DNA from: an uncultured Acinetobacter sp.
Lineage (GTDB): Bacteria > Pseudomonadota > Gammaproteobacteria > Pseudomonadales > Moraxellaceae
Direction: 5' to 3'
Length of the DNA: 64,000 nucleotides
Assembly (NCBI RefSeq): GCF_947493735.1
Contig: NZ_CANLSL010000002.1
Span: 1 to 64,000 of the forward strand
Both the position numbers and the translations under genes were made by a program. Shown piece by piece: positions 24,781-36,592 of this stretch. Numbering within the stretch: position 1 is the first letter of the stretch; every line of letters begins with the position of its first letter. Under the pieces are notes generated by a model that saw only the letters and a list, made by a program, of their open reading frames with translations, was not told the DNA's origin and did not search any database.

Positions 24781-25111
24781 AATTTTATTGATTGGTTTGT
24801 TGGTCGGCTTAGCTAACTTTTTTAACCGTTTTGTACCAATTTGGCTAGTACACAAAAAACAGCAACAGCAAAAAAATAAAGGACGTGCATGGATTGGCGT
24901 GGCGATGGTAAGTATTGGTGTTAGTGCGATCTGTGCCATGTTTACGATTACGACATTACCACCGTTAATTGAGCATCATGATCGGATTTTTGCCATGAGT
25001 TGTGGATTTTTGGCATTGATCATGATGTATGCGCTGAGTAAAAAGATTATTTTGGCGACCTTAACAGCGGCGCTGATTTATGGCGTATTGTTTACCTACG
25101 TGCATTTCTAA
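24770..25111 (+). CDS. azlD: AzlD domain protein
   Basis: Hydrophobic ~110 aa protein overlapping the azlC 3' end: MSIEILLIGLLVGLANFFNRFVPIWL... Confidence 0.85.
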   Translation: MSIEILLIGLLVGLANFFNRFVPIWLVHKKQQQQKNKGRAWIGVAMVSIGVSAICAMFTITTLPPLIEHHDRIFAMSCGFLALIMMYALSKKIILATLTAALIYGVLFTYVHF

Positions 25112-25208
25112 CGACAAATTAAACAAACTTAGAAACAAACACCTATCAAAAAAATCAGCAACATATATTGATGCTGATTTCCTGCAATCTGAGCAAAAGT
25201 TATTACAG

Positions 25209-26246
25209 TTATTGCAATTCCTGCACCAATTTTTCTACCAACTCTTTGGCATCCAAACGCCGAATATTCGCCACATTACTGCCCGCCCAATAGGCACCAA
25301 AACCCTGCTCGTCTTGCTTTGATGCGACTGCATGCAGTTGTTTCGCCAAATCATAAGTAAATGGATAGCCCGCATGAGATGGGCGATCAGGTAAATCAAC
25401 GAATTGATGCCATGCATTGAGCAACCCACGTGCTGGGCGACCTGAAATATTATCTGTGATTTGGGTAATCGGCTGTTCAAATAACAGCTCTCGATAGGCG
25501 TCATTGGCAGCGGATTCTTTACACTGCACAAATGCTGTCCCCAATTGCGCTGCACTAGCACCAAGCTCCAAATACAATCGAATATCTTCACCTGTCATGA
25601 TGCCACCCGCTGCAACGATCGGTAGATCAAAATATTGATTCAAAATAATCAATAAATCTAAAGTCGTCAGTCCCGCATCACAGCTTGGATTAAATGTGCC
25701 ACGATGTCCGCCTGCTTCAACACCTTGCGCAATCAACACATCAATGCCTGCCTGCTGTGCCAAATAGGCTTCACTCAACTGAGTCACTGTCACCAGTGTA
25801 ATGATGCCCGCTTGTTTTAAAGCAGAAATCTGCTCAGCCGTCGGTAAGCCAAAATGAAAACTCACCACTTTCGGCTTTGTGTCTAGCACAACTTTAAGCA
25901 AATCATCATTCGACACGAAACTTTGATAAATTTCATTGAGTTGTGTTGGCACTTCTGCATCAAACTCCTCAAAGTGAGGACGAATATAATTAATCCATTG
26001 TTGAGCTTGTTCAGCATCATAAGCAGTCGGTTGATGACAGAAAAAGTTGACCTGAAAAGGTTTATCAGTCAATTGCTGTGTTCTGAGAATGGCTTGTTTT
26101 GCAGTTTCTGCATTGCTCGCACCTAGACCCAATGCGCCCAAACCACCTGCATTAGACACTGCCGCCGCAAGCTCTGGTGTAGACGTACCTGCCATCGGCG
26201 CAACAAATATAGGATGTGTAATTCCTAAGCGTTGTAATAAATCCAT
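25209..26246 (-). CDS. Nitronate monooxygenase (2-nitropropane dioxygenase family)
   Basis: ITHPIFVAPMAGTSTPELAAAVSNAGGLGALGLG, VLIAQGVEAGGHRG, VAAGGIMTGEDIRLYLELGASAAQLGTAFV. Confidence 0.92.
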   Translation of the reverse strand: MDLLQRLGITHPIFVAPMAGTSTPELAAAVSNAGGLGALGLGASNAETAKQAILRTQQLTDKPFQVNFFCHQPTAYDAEQAQQWINYIRPHFEEFDAEVPTQLNEIYQSFVSNDDLLKVVLDTKPKVVSFHFGLPTAEQISALKQAGIITLVTVTQLSEAYLAQQAGIDVLIAQGVEAGGHRGTFNPSCDAGLTTLDLLIILNQYFDLPIVAAGGIMTGEDIRLYLELGASAAQLGTAFVQCKESAANDAYRELLFEQPITQITDNISGRPARGLLNAWHQFVDLPDRPSHAGYPFTYDLAKQLHAVASKQDEQGFGAYWAGSNVANIRRLDAKELVEKLVQELQ

Positions 26247-26460
26247 TTGACCACCCAACTCCATTCATAAATGCCATTGTATCGTCGAAGAAATTTATTT
26301 CTGACACAAGGCAACCCCTCAAGGGGAACGCTGTGGCAGGATTAAAATTCAATGACTGTAGATACTTTTAGCATACCGCTTCTTTCAGCTTTGTGTATTT
26401 TAATGATAAATATTCATTATTTATGGTGACTTGATTCATTGTGTACTTTAATGTCAAGTT

Positions 26461-27627
26461 CTAAGCCATCTTATTATTTGGCAATGCCTTGATAAAAACT
26501 AGTCCAAATAAACAGATCAATCCTGCAATGATAAATATCCATTGCCCAGACAACACGTCCCAATATTTCCCCGCGAGCAAACTTCCTAGTGCCACACCGA
26601 GCCCCCACATGGTGCTATACAGCGCCTGCCCTCGTCCCTGCTGTCGTGCACTAAAGTTTTGCAAAATCATCCGCATGGCAATCAAATGAAATAATCCAAA
26701 ACTAAACGCATGAATCCCCTGCGCAAAAAACTGTATCCAAAACAGCTCAGCAAATACGCCGACCATGATCCACCGTAGACTGGTCAAGACCAAACAAATA
26801 GCAACTAAACTGCGCCATGAAAATTGACGAAAAAACCATGTCGCATAAGCAAACATCACGATTTCTGCTACCACGCCCATTGACCATAACAGCCCTGTTT
26901 GCGTGGTGGAAAACTGATATTCATGCAGGAAATTACTATAAAAGCTATAAAACGGCGCATGCGAAAACAAAAGGAAAAATTCAATGAGAAAAAAACACGC
27001 CACCACAGGGCGTTTTATGATCGGTAGAATCGACTCAAGTTTGCGTTGTGCAGTCGATGCTTGTGTTGGCTCAGCAATGCTAAATGAACACAGAAAGGCA
27101 CAGGCGGAAATACACAATAATAGAATTGGTAGATTAGAAATTGGAATCCATTCCAAAATCGCACCAATCACAAACACACCGACAATAAAGCCGATCGAGC
27201 CCCATTTACGGATTTTGCCATATAAAGTCTGATGCTGATCACCGAGCCAAAATAGCGTGACACCTTCAAACTGCGCCAGGATCGCATTTTGAAAAAAGCT
27301 AAAAATAAGCATGATGATGGCGATGCTTTGAAATTTTTTATCAATAAAGAAAATAGTGAGCCAAATCACCGCTTCTACAAAAGTCGCAATGCGTATCCAC
27401 AGCATGCGCTTGCCCGTCAGATCGGCGAGCCAACCCCAAATAAATGGCGCAAAAAAACGAGTGATCACCGCAATGGTGCTGAGCAAACCAATTTCAAAAT
27501 GACTAAACTGTTGGAATTCTAGATATAAATTCCAATACGGCATGAATGTGCCGACGATCGCATAATAGAAAAAGTAAAATGCAGACAGGCGTATGCCGAC
27601 CTTTTGCAAGTCGGTTGACTTTTGCAT
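26461..27627 (-). CDS. MFS transporter (LacY/HcaT-like)
   Basis: 12 hydrophobic segments; FYFFYYAIVGTFMPYWNLYLEFQQFSHFEIGLLSTIAVITRFFAPFIWGWLADLTGKR. Confidence 0.87.
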   Translation of the reverse strand: MQKSTDLQKVGIRLSAFYFFYYAIVGTFMPYWNLYLEFQQFSHFEIGLLSTIAVITRFFAPFIWGWLADLTGKRMLWIRIATFVEAVIWLTIFFIDKKFQSIAIIMLIFSFFQNAILAQFEGVTLFWLGDQHQTLYGKIRKWGSIGFIVGVFVIGAILEWIPISNLPILLLCISACAFLCSFSIAEPTQASTAQRKLESILPIIKRPVVACFFLIEFFLLFSHAPFYSFYSNFLHEYQFSTTQTGLLWSMGVVAEIVMFAYATWFFRQFSWRSLVAICLVLTSLRWIMVGVFAELFWIQFFAQGIHAFSFGLFHLIAMRMILQNFSARQQGRGQALYSTMWGLGVALGSLLAGKYWDVLSGQWIFIIAGLICLFGLVFIKALPNNKMA

Positions 27628-28457
27628 TACACAAATTGCCCCAAAGTCACCCGATCATTACCACCATAATCCTGTACAGTACGCACATTTTTAAAGCCCT
27701 GTTGTTTTAATAAATTTTGTACAGTACTCGCCTGATCATAGCCATGCTCAAGCACAATCCAGCCATTCGCTTTGAGCCACTGTGGTGCTTCACGGATAAT
27801 GAATTCTAAATCAGATAAGCCTTTATTTTCAGCGACCAAAGCACGTTGCGGTTCATATTCGAGCTTAGTCACATGCGCATCATCAGGATCAATATATGGT
27901 GGATTCGATACGATCAAATCAAACTTTTCATTGCGCTGTTGTGTAGATAAAGCCTGATACCATGAGCCGAGCGCAAAATTGACTTTATTTAAACCGTGTT
28001 TCTCAGCATTAAACTTTGCCACTTCAAGACTTGGTGCATAAATATCCGTAGCTGTGATCTGCCACAGCAGTTTTTCCGAGGCAAGTGCCAATGCAATTGC
28101 GCCTGTACCTGTCCCCAAATCCACCACATTAACCACTTTCGGTAAGTCCAAAGCCAATACCGTTTCGATCACAATCTCGGTATCTGGACGTGGTACCAAT
28201 GTGTCTGAAGTGACTTTTAAATCTAAAGTCCAAAACGGCTGTGAGCCGATGATATAAGCAAGCGGTTCATTTTTCACCAAGCGCATCAAAGCATCAAGAT
28301 AGCGTTGTTCTTGTTCAGCCGAGAGCACTTGCATTATATTCATTTTCAAATGCAGTGGGCTGAGTTTAAGAATATGCTCAAGCAACCATGTCGCCTCTTG
28401 ACGTTCATAGCTATCGACTTGCCCACGCAGATTTAAGGCTTGAGCAATATTCATCAC
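27627..28457 (-). CDS. prmC: Release factor glutamine methyltransferase
   Basis: LVPRPDTEIVIE, VVDLGTGTGAIALALA and NPPY motif DLIVSNPPYIDPDDAHV; adjacent to prfA. Confidence 0.95.
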   Translation of the reverse strand: MMNIAQALNLRGQVDSYERQEATWLLEHILKLSPLHLKMNIMQVLSAEQEQRYLDALMRLVKNEPLAYIIGSQPFWTLDLKVTSDTLVPRPDTEIVIETVLALDLPKVVNVVDLGTGTGAIALALASEKLLWQITATDIYAPSLEVAKFNAEKHGLNKVNFALGSWYQALSTQQRNEKFDLIVSNPPYIDPDDAHVTKLEYEPQRALVAENKGLSDLEFIIREAPQWLKANGWIVLEHGYDQASTVQNLLKQQGFKNVRTVQDYGGNDRVTLGQFV

Positions 28458-28496
28458 ATGACCTGAATCTTTGAAATAATGAATTTTTTATAAAGG

Positions 28497-29585
28497 TTAG
28501 GCATCATTCTCTTGTGCCAACATCGCCAATTGATCAGCTTGATATTCACGGTGCAGATTGTCCAAGATTTCGGTTAAATCCCCTTCCATGATCGCATCGA
28601 GCTTATATAAAGTCAGATTGATACGATGATCCGTCATACGACCTTGCGGATAGTTATAGGTGCGAATCCGTTCCGAACGATCACCCGAACCCACCAAATC
28701 ACGGCGCATTTCTGAAGTCGCTGCATCGGCTGCTGCACGTTTGGCATTTTCAAGACGTGACGCAAGTAGCGCCATCGCTTTGGCTTTGTTCTTATGTTGC
28801 GAACGCTCATCCTGACATTCCACCACTGTACCTGTTGGAATATGGGTGATACGCACCGCAGAATCAGTTTTGTTAATGTGCTGACCACCCGCACCTGAGG
28901 CACGGTAAGTATCAATACGCAAATCCGCAGGATTAATATCGACCGACGTATCCACATCCACTTCAGGCAAGATCGCTACAGTACATGCCGAAGTATGCAC
29001 ACGCCCTTGCGACTCGGTTGCAGGCACACGCTGTACACGATGCGCCCCACTTTCAAACTTCAAACGACCATATACGCCATCACCATCAACACGGCAGATG
29101 ACTTCTTTATACCCGCCATGCTCGCCTTCATTTTCAGAGAGAATTTCAATGCGCCAACCTTGGGTTTCAGCATATTTACTATACATACGGAATAGATCAC
29201 CTGAGAAAATCGCCGCTTCATCACCACCTGTGCCTGCACGAACCTCAAGGAATGCCGCATTGGCATCATTCGGATCTTTCGGAATCATTAAAATATTGAG
29301 CTGACTTTCAAGGTCTCCGATCAATGCTTTATTTTCTTTGATTTCTTCTTGCGCCATTTCTTCAAAGTCAGGCTCAGCAAGCATCTCTTCAGCAGTGACA
29401 ATATCCGCTTCGGCTTGCGTATACTGTTGCCAAACAGCGGTGATCTCTTGTAGTTCACTATGTTCACGAGAGAGTTTGCGGAATTTATTGTTATCCGAAA
29501 TAACTTCTACATCTGCCAATAAGGCATTTAACTCTTCATAACGATCGACCAACTGATCCAAACGTAAACGTAGCGACTCTTTCAT
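28497..29585 (-). CDS. prfA: Peptide chain release factor 1
   Basis: [43 protein letters not shown]. Confidence 0.98.
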   Translation of the reverse strand: MKESLRLRLDQLVDRYEELNALLADVEVISDNNKFRKLSREHSELQEITAVWQQYTQAEADIVTAEEMLAEPDFEEMAQEEIKENKALIGDLESQLNILMIPKDPNDANAAFLEVRAGTGGDEAAIFSGDLFRMYSKYAETQGWRIEILSENEGEHGGYKEVICRVDGDGVYGRLKFESGAHRVQRVPATESQGRVHTSACTVAILPEVDVDTSVDINPADLRIDTYRASGAGGQHINKTDSAVRITHIPTGTVVECQDERSQHKNKAKAMALLASRLENAKRAAADAATSEMRRDLVGSGDRSERIRTYNYPQGRMTDHRINLTLYKLDAIMEGDLTEILDNLHREYQADQLAMLAQENDA

Positions 29586-30037
29586 ATAATAACTTTCTCT
29601 TTGTCCTAGATTCTATTTCTAGGTTTTACTTCAACGAATGTGTTTCAAATTCGGTGCATCAAAATTATTTCAAAACAATGAATAGAAATCATGAATAAAG
29701 ACCATGAGTAAAAATCATTAAACATGTGAAATTGATCAATGCAATGTGGCGCATAGTTTACCGACAAATCACTGTAAATCCTATCGACAACATCAACTTT
29801 TAGACAATGTGATCGTATTGGCATTTCAAATTCAGAATAGGGAGGAGTTACGGTGAAAGTTACAGAAGATACGTCTTTCGCTACCTTTGTGTTACGCAAA
29901 GTATGTGTTTGCGCTATAGATCTCCATTTTTTACGCCCTATCCTTTGCTAAATTTATTTTCATCAAAACATTTTGACATACTTTGTCAAAAAGACTTTAA
30001 AAAGATGGCTTCAATAGAAGCTTATAAGGAGAGCACA

Positions 30038-30490
30038 ATGAAACATTATGCATATATCTTAACTGGAGTTTTAGCGAGTTCGATCATTGCAACACCTGCG
30101 ATGGCGGATAGTACGACACGTGTGGCAGCAGCGAGTGCACTTGGTAGCGTCGTTGGTAATGTCATCGGCAAACAAGTTGGTGGATCAAACGGTGCAGACT
30201 TAGGTGCTGCAATCGGTGGTGCAGGTGGTGCTGCAGCTGCAAGTAGCAAATCAAGCCGTACTGAATCAGCAATTGGTGGCGGTTTAGGCTCTTATGCAGG
30301 CTCTACACTCGGTAAAAACTATGGTTCAAATGGTCAAATCATCGGTGCGGCGCTTGGTGCGGCAGGTGGTGCAGCACTAGGTAATAAAATCAGCGATGAT
30401 AAAGACGCTGAAAAACGTAAGTATAACAACTCACGTAAATACAAACGTAGCCAATGGAAACGCTCACGCCACAACCATTACCATGACTAA
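30038..30490 (+). CDS. Glycine zipper 2TM-type outer membrane/periplasmic protein
   Basis: Signal MKHYAYILTGVLASSIIATPAMA, then GSVVGNVIGKQVGGSNGADLGAAIGGAGG and GGGLGSYAGSTLGKNYG; basic tail. Confidence 0.8.
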   Translation: MKHYAYILTGVLASSIIATPAMADSTTRVAAASALGSVVGNVIGKQVGGSNGADLGAAIGGAGGAAAASSKSSRTESAIGGGLGSYAGSTLGKNYGSNGQIIGAALGAAGGAALGNKISDDKDAEKRKYNNSRKYKRSQWKRSRHNHYHD

Positions 30491-30508
30491 TAGCAAAATA
30501 CGTTTAAG

Positions 30509-30531
30509 AAAGCACCTTCGGGTGCTTTTTT
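30509..30531 (+). terminator. Rho-independent terminator
   Basis: AAGCACC-TTCG-GGTGCTTTTTT. Confidence 0.88.
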
Positions 30532-30671
30532 GTTGCCTGAGAAAGCATATTTAAAAATTAAAATCAGCTTATTTACAACCTTATGAGAAATTTAAAAGAT
30601 AAAAATTGATTTTATCCGAATCAACCTCATATTTAGAGATATACAAATTTATGCTTTGATGAGGTGGTTCT

Positions 30672-31715
30672 GTGTCCACAGCCGATACAGCGTTCAATGA
30701 AAACGCATTCCCTAACCTTCACGATGTAAAATTCTCCATCTTAGAACTTGCGCCTATTCGTGATGACGGTTCAGCAAAAGATGCTTTAGAGAATGCAAAA
30801 CAACTTGCGCAACATGCCGAAAAACTTGGTTATCACAGGCTTTGGGTCGCCGAACATCACAATATGAAAGGCATTGCCAGCTCTGCGACCAGTGTGTTGC
30901 TTGGTTATCTTGCTGCGAACACCTCAACACTGCGATTAGGTTCTGGTGGCATCATGTTACCAAATCATGCGCCACTCGTCGTTGCAGAGCAATTTGGGAC
31001 ATTAGCAACACTCTACCCTGATCGGATTGATCTCGGATTAGGTCGTGCACCGGGTACAGATCAGACCACCATGCGTGCTTTGCGCCGTGGACGTTTTGAA
31101 ACTGAGGAGCAATTCCCGCAAGATGTAAGTGAAATTTTAACTTATTTCGATGACGCCAAAGCAGTACAGCAAATCATTGCTGTTCCAGGACAAGGTTCAA
31201 AAGTGCCTGTTTACCTACTCGGTTCAAGTTTATTTAGCGCACAGCTTGCTGCACGACTCGGCTTACCTTATGCCTTTGCTTCACACTTTGCGCCACGGAT
31301 GATGATGCAAGCCATCGCGTTGTATCGTGAAAACTTCCAAGCCTCGGCTTATTTGGAGAAACCTTATGTGATAATTGGTGTGCCAACTCTTGTGGCAGAG
31401 AGTGATGAAGAAGCAAAATATCTTGCCACGACCAATTATCAACGTATCCTTGCACTAATTCGTGGTCAACCAACCAATCTTGTGCCACCTGTAGCGTCGA
31501 TGGATGGTTTATGGTCTGAAGTAGAAAAACGTGGTGTTGAAGGTTTCTTTGGTGTTGAGCAGATTGGCTCAAAAGAAACCGTGAAACAAGGCTTAGAGGA
31601 ATTACTACAGCGTACTCAGGCGGATGAATTCATCTTTACTTGTGATGTGTATGATCCTGAAAAGCGTCTAAAAAGTTTTGAATTGTTAAAACAAGTTCAG
31701 GCTGAATCTCAATAG
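30672..31715 (+). CDS. LLM class flavin-dependent oxidoreductase
   Basis: [75 protein letters not shown]. Confidence 0.92.
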   Translation: MSTADTAFNENAFPNLHDVKFSILELAPIRDDGSAKDALENAKQLAQHAEKLGYHRLWVAEHHNMKGIASSATSVLLGYLAANTSTLRLGSGGIMLPNHAPLVVAEQFGTLATLYPDRIDLGLGRAPGTDQTTMRALRRGRFETEEQFPQDVSEILTYFDDAKAVQQIIAVPGQGSKVPVYLLGSSLFSAQLAARLGLPYAFASHFAPRMMMQAIALYRENFQASAYLEKPYVIIGVPTLVAESDEEAKYLATTNYQRILALIRGQPTNLVPPVASMDGLWSEVEKRGVEGFFGVEQIGSKETVKQGLEELLQRTQADEFIFTCDVYDPEKRLKSFELLKQVQAESQ

Positions 31716-31725
31716 CTTAGACTGT

Positions 31726-31761
31726 AAAAAAAGCCAAATTGCGCATCAATTTGGCTTTTTT
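31726..31761. terminator. Bidirectional-type terminator between convergent genes
   Basis: AAAAAAGCCAAATTG-CGCAT-CAATTTGGCTTTTTT. Confidence 0.85.
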
Positions 31762-31801
31762 ATATTTCCGCTTCGAAAAAATCAATTTTTCAAATTAAAT
31801 T

Positions 31802-32638
31802 CTAACCAATCCGACGTTTTAAGCCTGTGGTTTGCAAAATACGTGTGGAAATTTCTTCGATCGACATTTCAGATACATTCAAATATGGAATACCTTCGGA
31901 AATATAAATCCCTTCGATTGCCCGAAGCTCCATCTGACATTGACTAAAGCTTGCGTAACGACTATTCGCTTTGCGTTCACTACGAATCGCAACTAATCGC
32001 TCCGCATCAATCATCAAGCCAAATAGTTTGCTTTTATGTGGTTTAAGTACCGCAGGCAAACGATTGTCATCAAGATCATCTTCAGTGAGTGGATAGTTTG
32101 CCACACGAATACCAAACTGTAATGACAAATAAATCGACGTTGGTGTTTTCCCTGAGCGTGATACACCGATCAAAATCAAATCCGCCTGATCATAATGACG
32201 AGTACGTGCACCATCATCATTATCAAGGGCAAAATGAACCGCATCAATCCGTGCTTTATAATACTCTGAGTCTGTTACTGCATGGGTCTGACCGACTAAT
32301 GTGGTCGCTTTGGTATCCAACTCTGTTTCAAGCTTACTGATGATGCCTTCAAACACATCAAGGTTAATCGCATTGGCTGTACTGATGATGTCACGGACTT
32401 TTGGATCGACTAAAGTATCAAATACAATGGGTAAACATCCATCACCAGCTGCGATATGATTAATCTTCATGACCACATTCATTGCGCTTTCTTCGCTATC
32501 AATATAAGGCATGATATGAATGTCAAATTTTACGTTTGGAAATTGTGCTAAAAGTGAATGCCCTAAGGTTTCCGCTGTAATCGCTGTACCATCGGAAATA
32601 AAGAATACACTTCGATGGATCATGTTACTTTCTGACAT
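31802..32638 (-). CDS. ppsR: PEP synthase regulatory kinase/pyrophosphorylase
   Basis: RSVFFISDGTAITAETLGHSLLAQFP, LILIGVSRSGKTPTSIYLSLQFGIRVANYPL; divergent from ppsA. Confidence 0.95.
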   Translation of the reverse strand: MSESNMIHRSVFFISDGTAITAETLGHSLLAQFPNVKFDIHIMPYIDSEESAMNVVMKINHIAAGDGCLPIVFDTLVDPKVRDIISTANAINLDVFEGIISKLETELDTKATTLVGQTHAVTDSEYYKARIDAVHFALDNDDGARTRHYDQADLILIGVSRSGKTPTSIYLSLQFGIRVANYPLTEDDLDDNRLPAVLKPHKSKLFGLMIDAERLVAIRSERKANSRYASFSQCQMELRAIEGIYISEGIPYLNVSEMSIEEISTRILQTTGLKRRIG

Positions 32639-32957
32639 GTTTTTTTCACCTTTAGCATTTGTTTTCATAGCACATAATCTTTATAGTAAACGCATGTTGA
32701 TCTCCTGTCGCCTATTATTGCTGTATTCGCTGATAAAACGTGCAAACTGTGAAAAATAGTAAAAAATAATATGCCACTAGGGGTGGAAATTTGAATCATT
32801 GGTACGCATATCACAACTTAGATTTACGAAGAGATTGACGACATCGATTTATGAAATACGTTTTCGAGATTTTTTGATTTAGACTTGGATGTAGACGTTC
32901 GAAAGAAATTTTCGAATCAGTTAAATTTTTAATGAAGCACACAGTGGAGTAACGATT

Positions 32958-35333
32958 TTGGAAGCACGCGTTATTGGTCTGGAAAAATTAGGCAAGCATG
33001 ATGTAGATAAAGTAGGCGGAAAAAATGCCTCTTTAGGTGAAATGATCAGTCACCTCTCTAATGCTGGAGTTTCAGTCCCAGGTGGATTTGCAACAACTGC
33101 TGAAGCGTATCGTGAATTCCTTGATAAAAGCGGTCTAAAAGAAAAAATCTCCAATGCACTGAAACAGCTTAATGTCGATGACATTACTGCTTTGACAGAA
33201 ACTGGTGCAAAAATCCGCCAATGGATTATCGACTCTCCGCTGACTCCCGAGCTTGAGCAAGAAGTTCGTAGTGCTTTTGAAACCATGTCAAATGGTAATC
33301 CTGAGATTGCTGTTGCTGTGCGCTCTTCTGCAACAGCGGAAGATTTACCTGATGCTTCATTCGCAGGACAACAAGAAACTTTCCTCAATATTCGTGGTAT
33401 CGACAATATCTTAGTTGCGATCAAAGAAGTCTTTGCTTCACTGTATAATGACCGCGCGATTGCTTACCGTGTTCATCAAGGCTTTGAGCATGACATCGTT
33501 GCCCTCTCTGCAGGTGTACAACGTATGGTTCGTTCTGAAACAGGGGCAGCTGGGGTGATGTTTACCCTTGATACCGAATCAGGCTTCCGTGATGTGGTAT
33601 TTATCACTGCGGCGTATGGTTTGGGTGAAATGGTCGTGCAAGGTGCGGTCAATCCTGACGAATTTTATCTATCTAAACCATTATTAAATAACAGTAAACA
33701 TGCTGTACTGCGTCGTAATCTTGGCTCTAAACATAAAAAAATGATCTATAGCGCAGACGGTGCAGCGGGTCGTTCTGTAGAGATCGTTGATGTGGATAAA
33801 GCTGATCGTCAACACTTTGCCTTAAATGATCATGAGCTCACCGAACTTGCGAAACAAGCCCTGATCATTGAAAAGCACTACGGTGCGCCAATGGATATCG
33901 AATGGGCAAAAGATGGTGATGATGAGCAAATCTATATTGTTCAAGCTCGTCCTGAAACTGTGAAAAGCCGTCAAAATGTCGGCACGATGGAACGCTACTT
34001 ACTCAAGCAAAAAGGCACAGTACTTTGCGAAGGTCGTTCAATCGGTCAACGTATTGGCTCAGGTAAAGTACGTGTCGTCAACTCAATCAAAGAGATGGAT
34101 AAAGTCCAAACTGGCGATGTGCTTGTTTCAGACATGACTGACCCAGACTGGGAACCTGTGATGAAACGTGCAGCAGCGATCGTCACCAATCGTGGTGGTC
34201 GTACTTGTCACGCAGCGATTATTGCCCGTGAGCTTGGTGTACCTGCGATTGTCGGTACAGGTAATGCCACAGAGATTTTATCTGATGGTCAAGAAGTCAC
34301 TGTATCTTGTGCCGAAGGTGATACAGGCTTTATTTATGAAGGTGCTTTGGACTTCGAAGTACAACGTAACTCAATTTCTTCAATGCCACCTTTACCATTC
34401 AAAATCATGATGAATGTCGGCAACCCTGACCGTGCATTTGATTTTGCGCAAATTCCAAATGAAGGGATTGGCTTGGCACGTCTTGAATTCATCATCAACC
34501 GTATGATCGGTGTGCATCCAAAAGCATTATTAAATATCGACAGTCTACCTCGTGAAACACGTGCTGCGGTTGCAACACGTACCGCAGGTTATACTTCGCC
34601 AGTAGATTTCTATGTGGAAAAATTGGTTGAAGGAATTACCACGCTTGCAGCAGCATTTGCTGATAAGCCAGTGATCGTACGTATGTCAGATTTCAAATCG
34701 AATGAATATGCAAACTTGATCGGCGGTAAGCTCTACGAGCCTGAAGAAGAAAATCCAATGCTTGGCTTCCGTGGAGCAAGTCGTTATGTATCTGATAACT
34801 TCCGTGACTGCTTCGAACTTGAATGTCGAGCCTTGAAAAAAGCACGTGATGAAATGGGTCTGACCAATATTCAAATCATGATTCCATTCGTACGTACTGT
34901 AAACGAAGCAAAGCGTGTGATTGAACTCCTTGCTGCAAATGGTTTAAAACGTGGTGAAAATGGCTTAAAAGTCATCATGATGTGTGAATTGCCAACCAAT
35001 GCGCTATTGGCTGATCAATTCCTCGAACACTTTGACGGCTTCTCGATTGGCTCAAACGATTTAACTCAATTAACACTTGGTCTTGATCGTGACTCAGGTA
35101 TTGTTTCGCACCTCTTTGATGAGCGTGACGAAGCAGTGAAAACATTGCTTTCTATGGCGATCAATGCGTGTCGTAAAGCAGGGAAATATGTCGGGATTTG
35201 TGGTCAAGGACCTTCCGACCACCCTGACCTAGCTTTTTGGTTGATGGAACAAGGCATTGACTCAGTGTCATTAAACCCTGACTCAGTGCTCGATACATGG
35301 TTCTACCTGTCAGACAACCAAAACAAAAAATAA
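32958..35333 (+). CDS. ppsA: Phosphoenolpyruvate synthase
   Basis: [74 protein letters not shown]. Confidence 0.98.
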   Translation: MEARVIGLEKLGKHDVDKVGGKNASLGEMISHLSNAGVSVPGGFATTAEAYREFLDKSGLKEKISNALKQLNVDDITALTETGAKIRQWIIDSPLTPELEQEVRSAFETMSNGNPEIAVAVRSSATAEDLPDASFAGQQETFLNIRGIDNILVAIKEVFASLYNDRAIAYRVHQGFEHDIVALSAGVQRMVRSETGAAGVMFTLDTESGFRDVVFITAAYGLGEMVVQGAVNPDEFYLSKPLLNNSKHAVLRRNLGSKHKKMIYSADGAAGRSVEIVDVDKADRQHFALNDHELTELAKQALIIEKHYGAPMDIEWAKDGDDEQIYIVQARPETVKSRQNVGTMERYLLKQKGTVLCEGRSIGQRIGSGKVRVVNSIKEMDKVQTGDVLVSDMTDPDWEPVMKRAAAIVTNRGGRTCHAAIIARELGVPAIVGTGNATEILSDGQEVTVSCAEGDTGFIYEGALDFEVQRNSISSMPPLPFKIMMNVGNPDRAFDFAQIPNEGIGLARLEFIINRMIGVHPKALLNIDSLPRETRAAVATRTAGYTSPVDFYVEKLVEGITTLAAAFADKPVIVRMSDFKSNEYANLIGGKLYEPEEENPMLGFRGASRYVSDNFRDCFELECRALKKARDEMGLTNIQIMIPFVRTVNEAKRVIELLAANGLKRGENGLKVIMMCELPTNALLADQFLEHFDGFSIGSNDLTQLTLGLDRDSGIVSHLFDERDEAVKTLLSMAINACRKAGKYVGICGQGPSDHPDLAFWLMEQGIDSVSLNPDSVLDTWFYLSDNQNKK

Positions 35334-35372
35334 TTGGCATTTTGTGATAAAATTATCATATCACTACAATAG

Positions 35373-35399
35373 AAAAGACCCGCTCATGGGTCTTTTTTA
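35373..35399 (+). terminator. Rho-independent terminator downstream of ppsA
   Basis: AAAAGACCC-GCTCAT-GGGTCTTTTTT. Confidence 0.88.
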
Positions 35400-35460
35400 T
35401 AACAACTTTTTAATGAAAGCAATTTTTAAAAATCATCAAGATTGCATTTGAGGTTATACA

Positions 35461-36228
35461 TTGGATATTTATTTAGCTCGAAATAATGAACAAGCAGGCC
35501 CATATACTTTGGAGCAAGTTCATCAAATGATTGAAAGCCAACAAGTCGTTGCAACAGATTTGATTTGGTTCAAAGGCATGTCTGAATGGAAAACCATTGG
35601 CGAAGTCAAACAAAGTGGTCAACTTCCGCCTGCTGTAGATGAGGCAAATAATAGCGACTCAAAATGGGCAACGCCTGCATCTACTACACAGCAATATGAT
35701 TGGAAAAATAACATTCAGGTTAATAAAAATGAAAACACCGATGGTGGCTTAGCACCATTTTCAAAACGTATTTTTGCCAAAATTATTGATTTGTTGTTAT
35801 GGCTTCCTGCATTTTTATTTTTAACTGCATTTATGTCACCTGCGCAACATGCAGAGCTTGCCAAGCTTCAAGCACAAGGTATGTTGCCAACGCCTGAAAC
35901 TCAAGAAGCGCTGTTTAGCCTTATTCCACAGATTGGTTGGATTGGCATGGGCGTGTATCTCGTTTTGATGTTGACTGCACAAGCCGTTTTACTGACACGT
36001 AGCGGTCAAAGTATCGGTAAAAAAATCATGAAAATACAAATCGTAGATGCCGAAAGCAAAGAAACTGTAGGCTTCGGACGTGTATTTTTTATGCGTAGCT
36101 TTTTATTTATTATTTTAAATGTGCTCTTTATGCCATTTAGCACCATTATCGACCTTGCATTTTCTGCAACGAAAAAGCGTCAAACCTTGCATGACAAAGT
36201 TGCAAAAACTATTGTCATTGAAAAATAA
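35461..36228 (+). CDS. RDD family membrane protein with N-terminal GYF_2-like domain (TTG start)
   Basis: YLARNNEQAGPYTLEQVHQMIESQQVVATDLIWFKGMSEWKTIGE, then RDD-type FSKRIFAKIIDLLLWLPAF...GQSIGKKIMKIQIVDAES. Confidence 0.85.
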   Translation: MDIYLARNNEQAGPYTLEQVHQMIESQQVVATDLIWFKGMSEWKTIGEVKQSGQLPPAVDEANNSDSKWATPASTTQQYDWKNNIQVNKNENTDGGLAPFSKRIFAKIIDLLLWLPAFLFLTAFMSPAQHAELAKLQAQGMLPTPETQEALFSLIPQIGWIGMGVYLVLMLTAQAVLLTRSGQSIGKKIMKIQIVDAESKETVGFGRVFFMRSFLFIILNVLFMPFSTIIDLAFSATKKRQTLHDKVAKTIVIEK

Positions 36229-36592
36229 TTGAGTGTATAAATGACTCGCTATTCATTTATTTTATAGTGAACCTTTAGCCGCAAAATACACCATTTTGTG
36301 GCTATATTTTTATATACGACATACAAAAAATATTTATTCTTCAAAGAATTATTGAAAAATTATGGCTTTTGGTTTTAAACCATTACTTTTTTTATGGAAT
36401 TAATTGTGTTTTATCAGAGTTTTGTTATAGCTTCGTGTCGTTGAATCAGGCATAATGCCCTATAACGTAGCGGTGCCACATGATTGGCTAGAAAATAGCC
36501 TATTTGCTAATCAAATATCTAATCAATCATGCAGCACTTAAATCGCTATCCCATATTTATTGAAAATTGGGTCTCTTCACCGAGGTTGTATT

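Noticed and set aside
29645-29899. 84-aa minus-strand ORF between prfA and the glycine-zipper gene
   Set aside because: No recognisable domain or clear ribosome-binding site; likely intergenic chance ORF.
31234-31572. 112-aa minus-strand ORF
   Set aside because: Antisense to the LLM oxidoreductase coding sequence.
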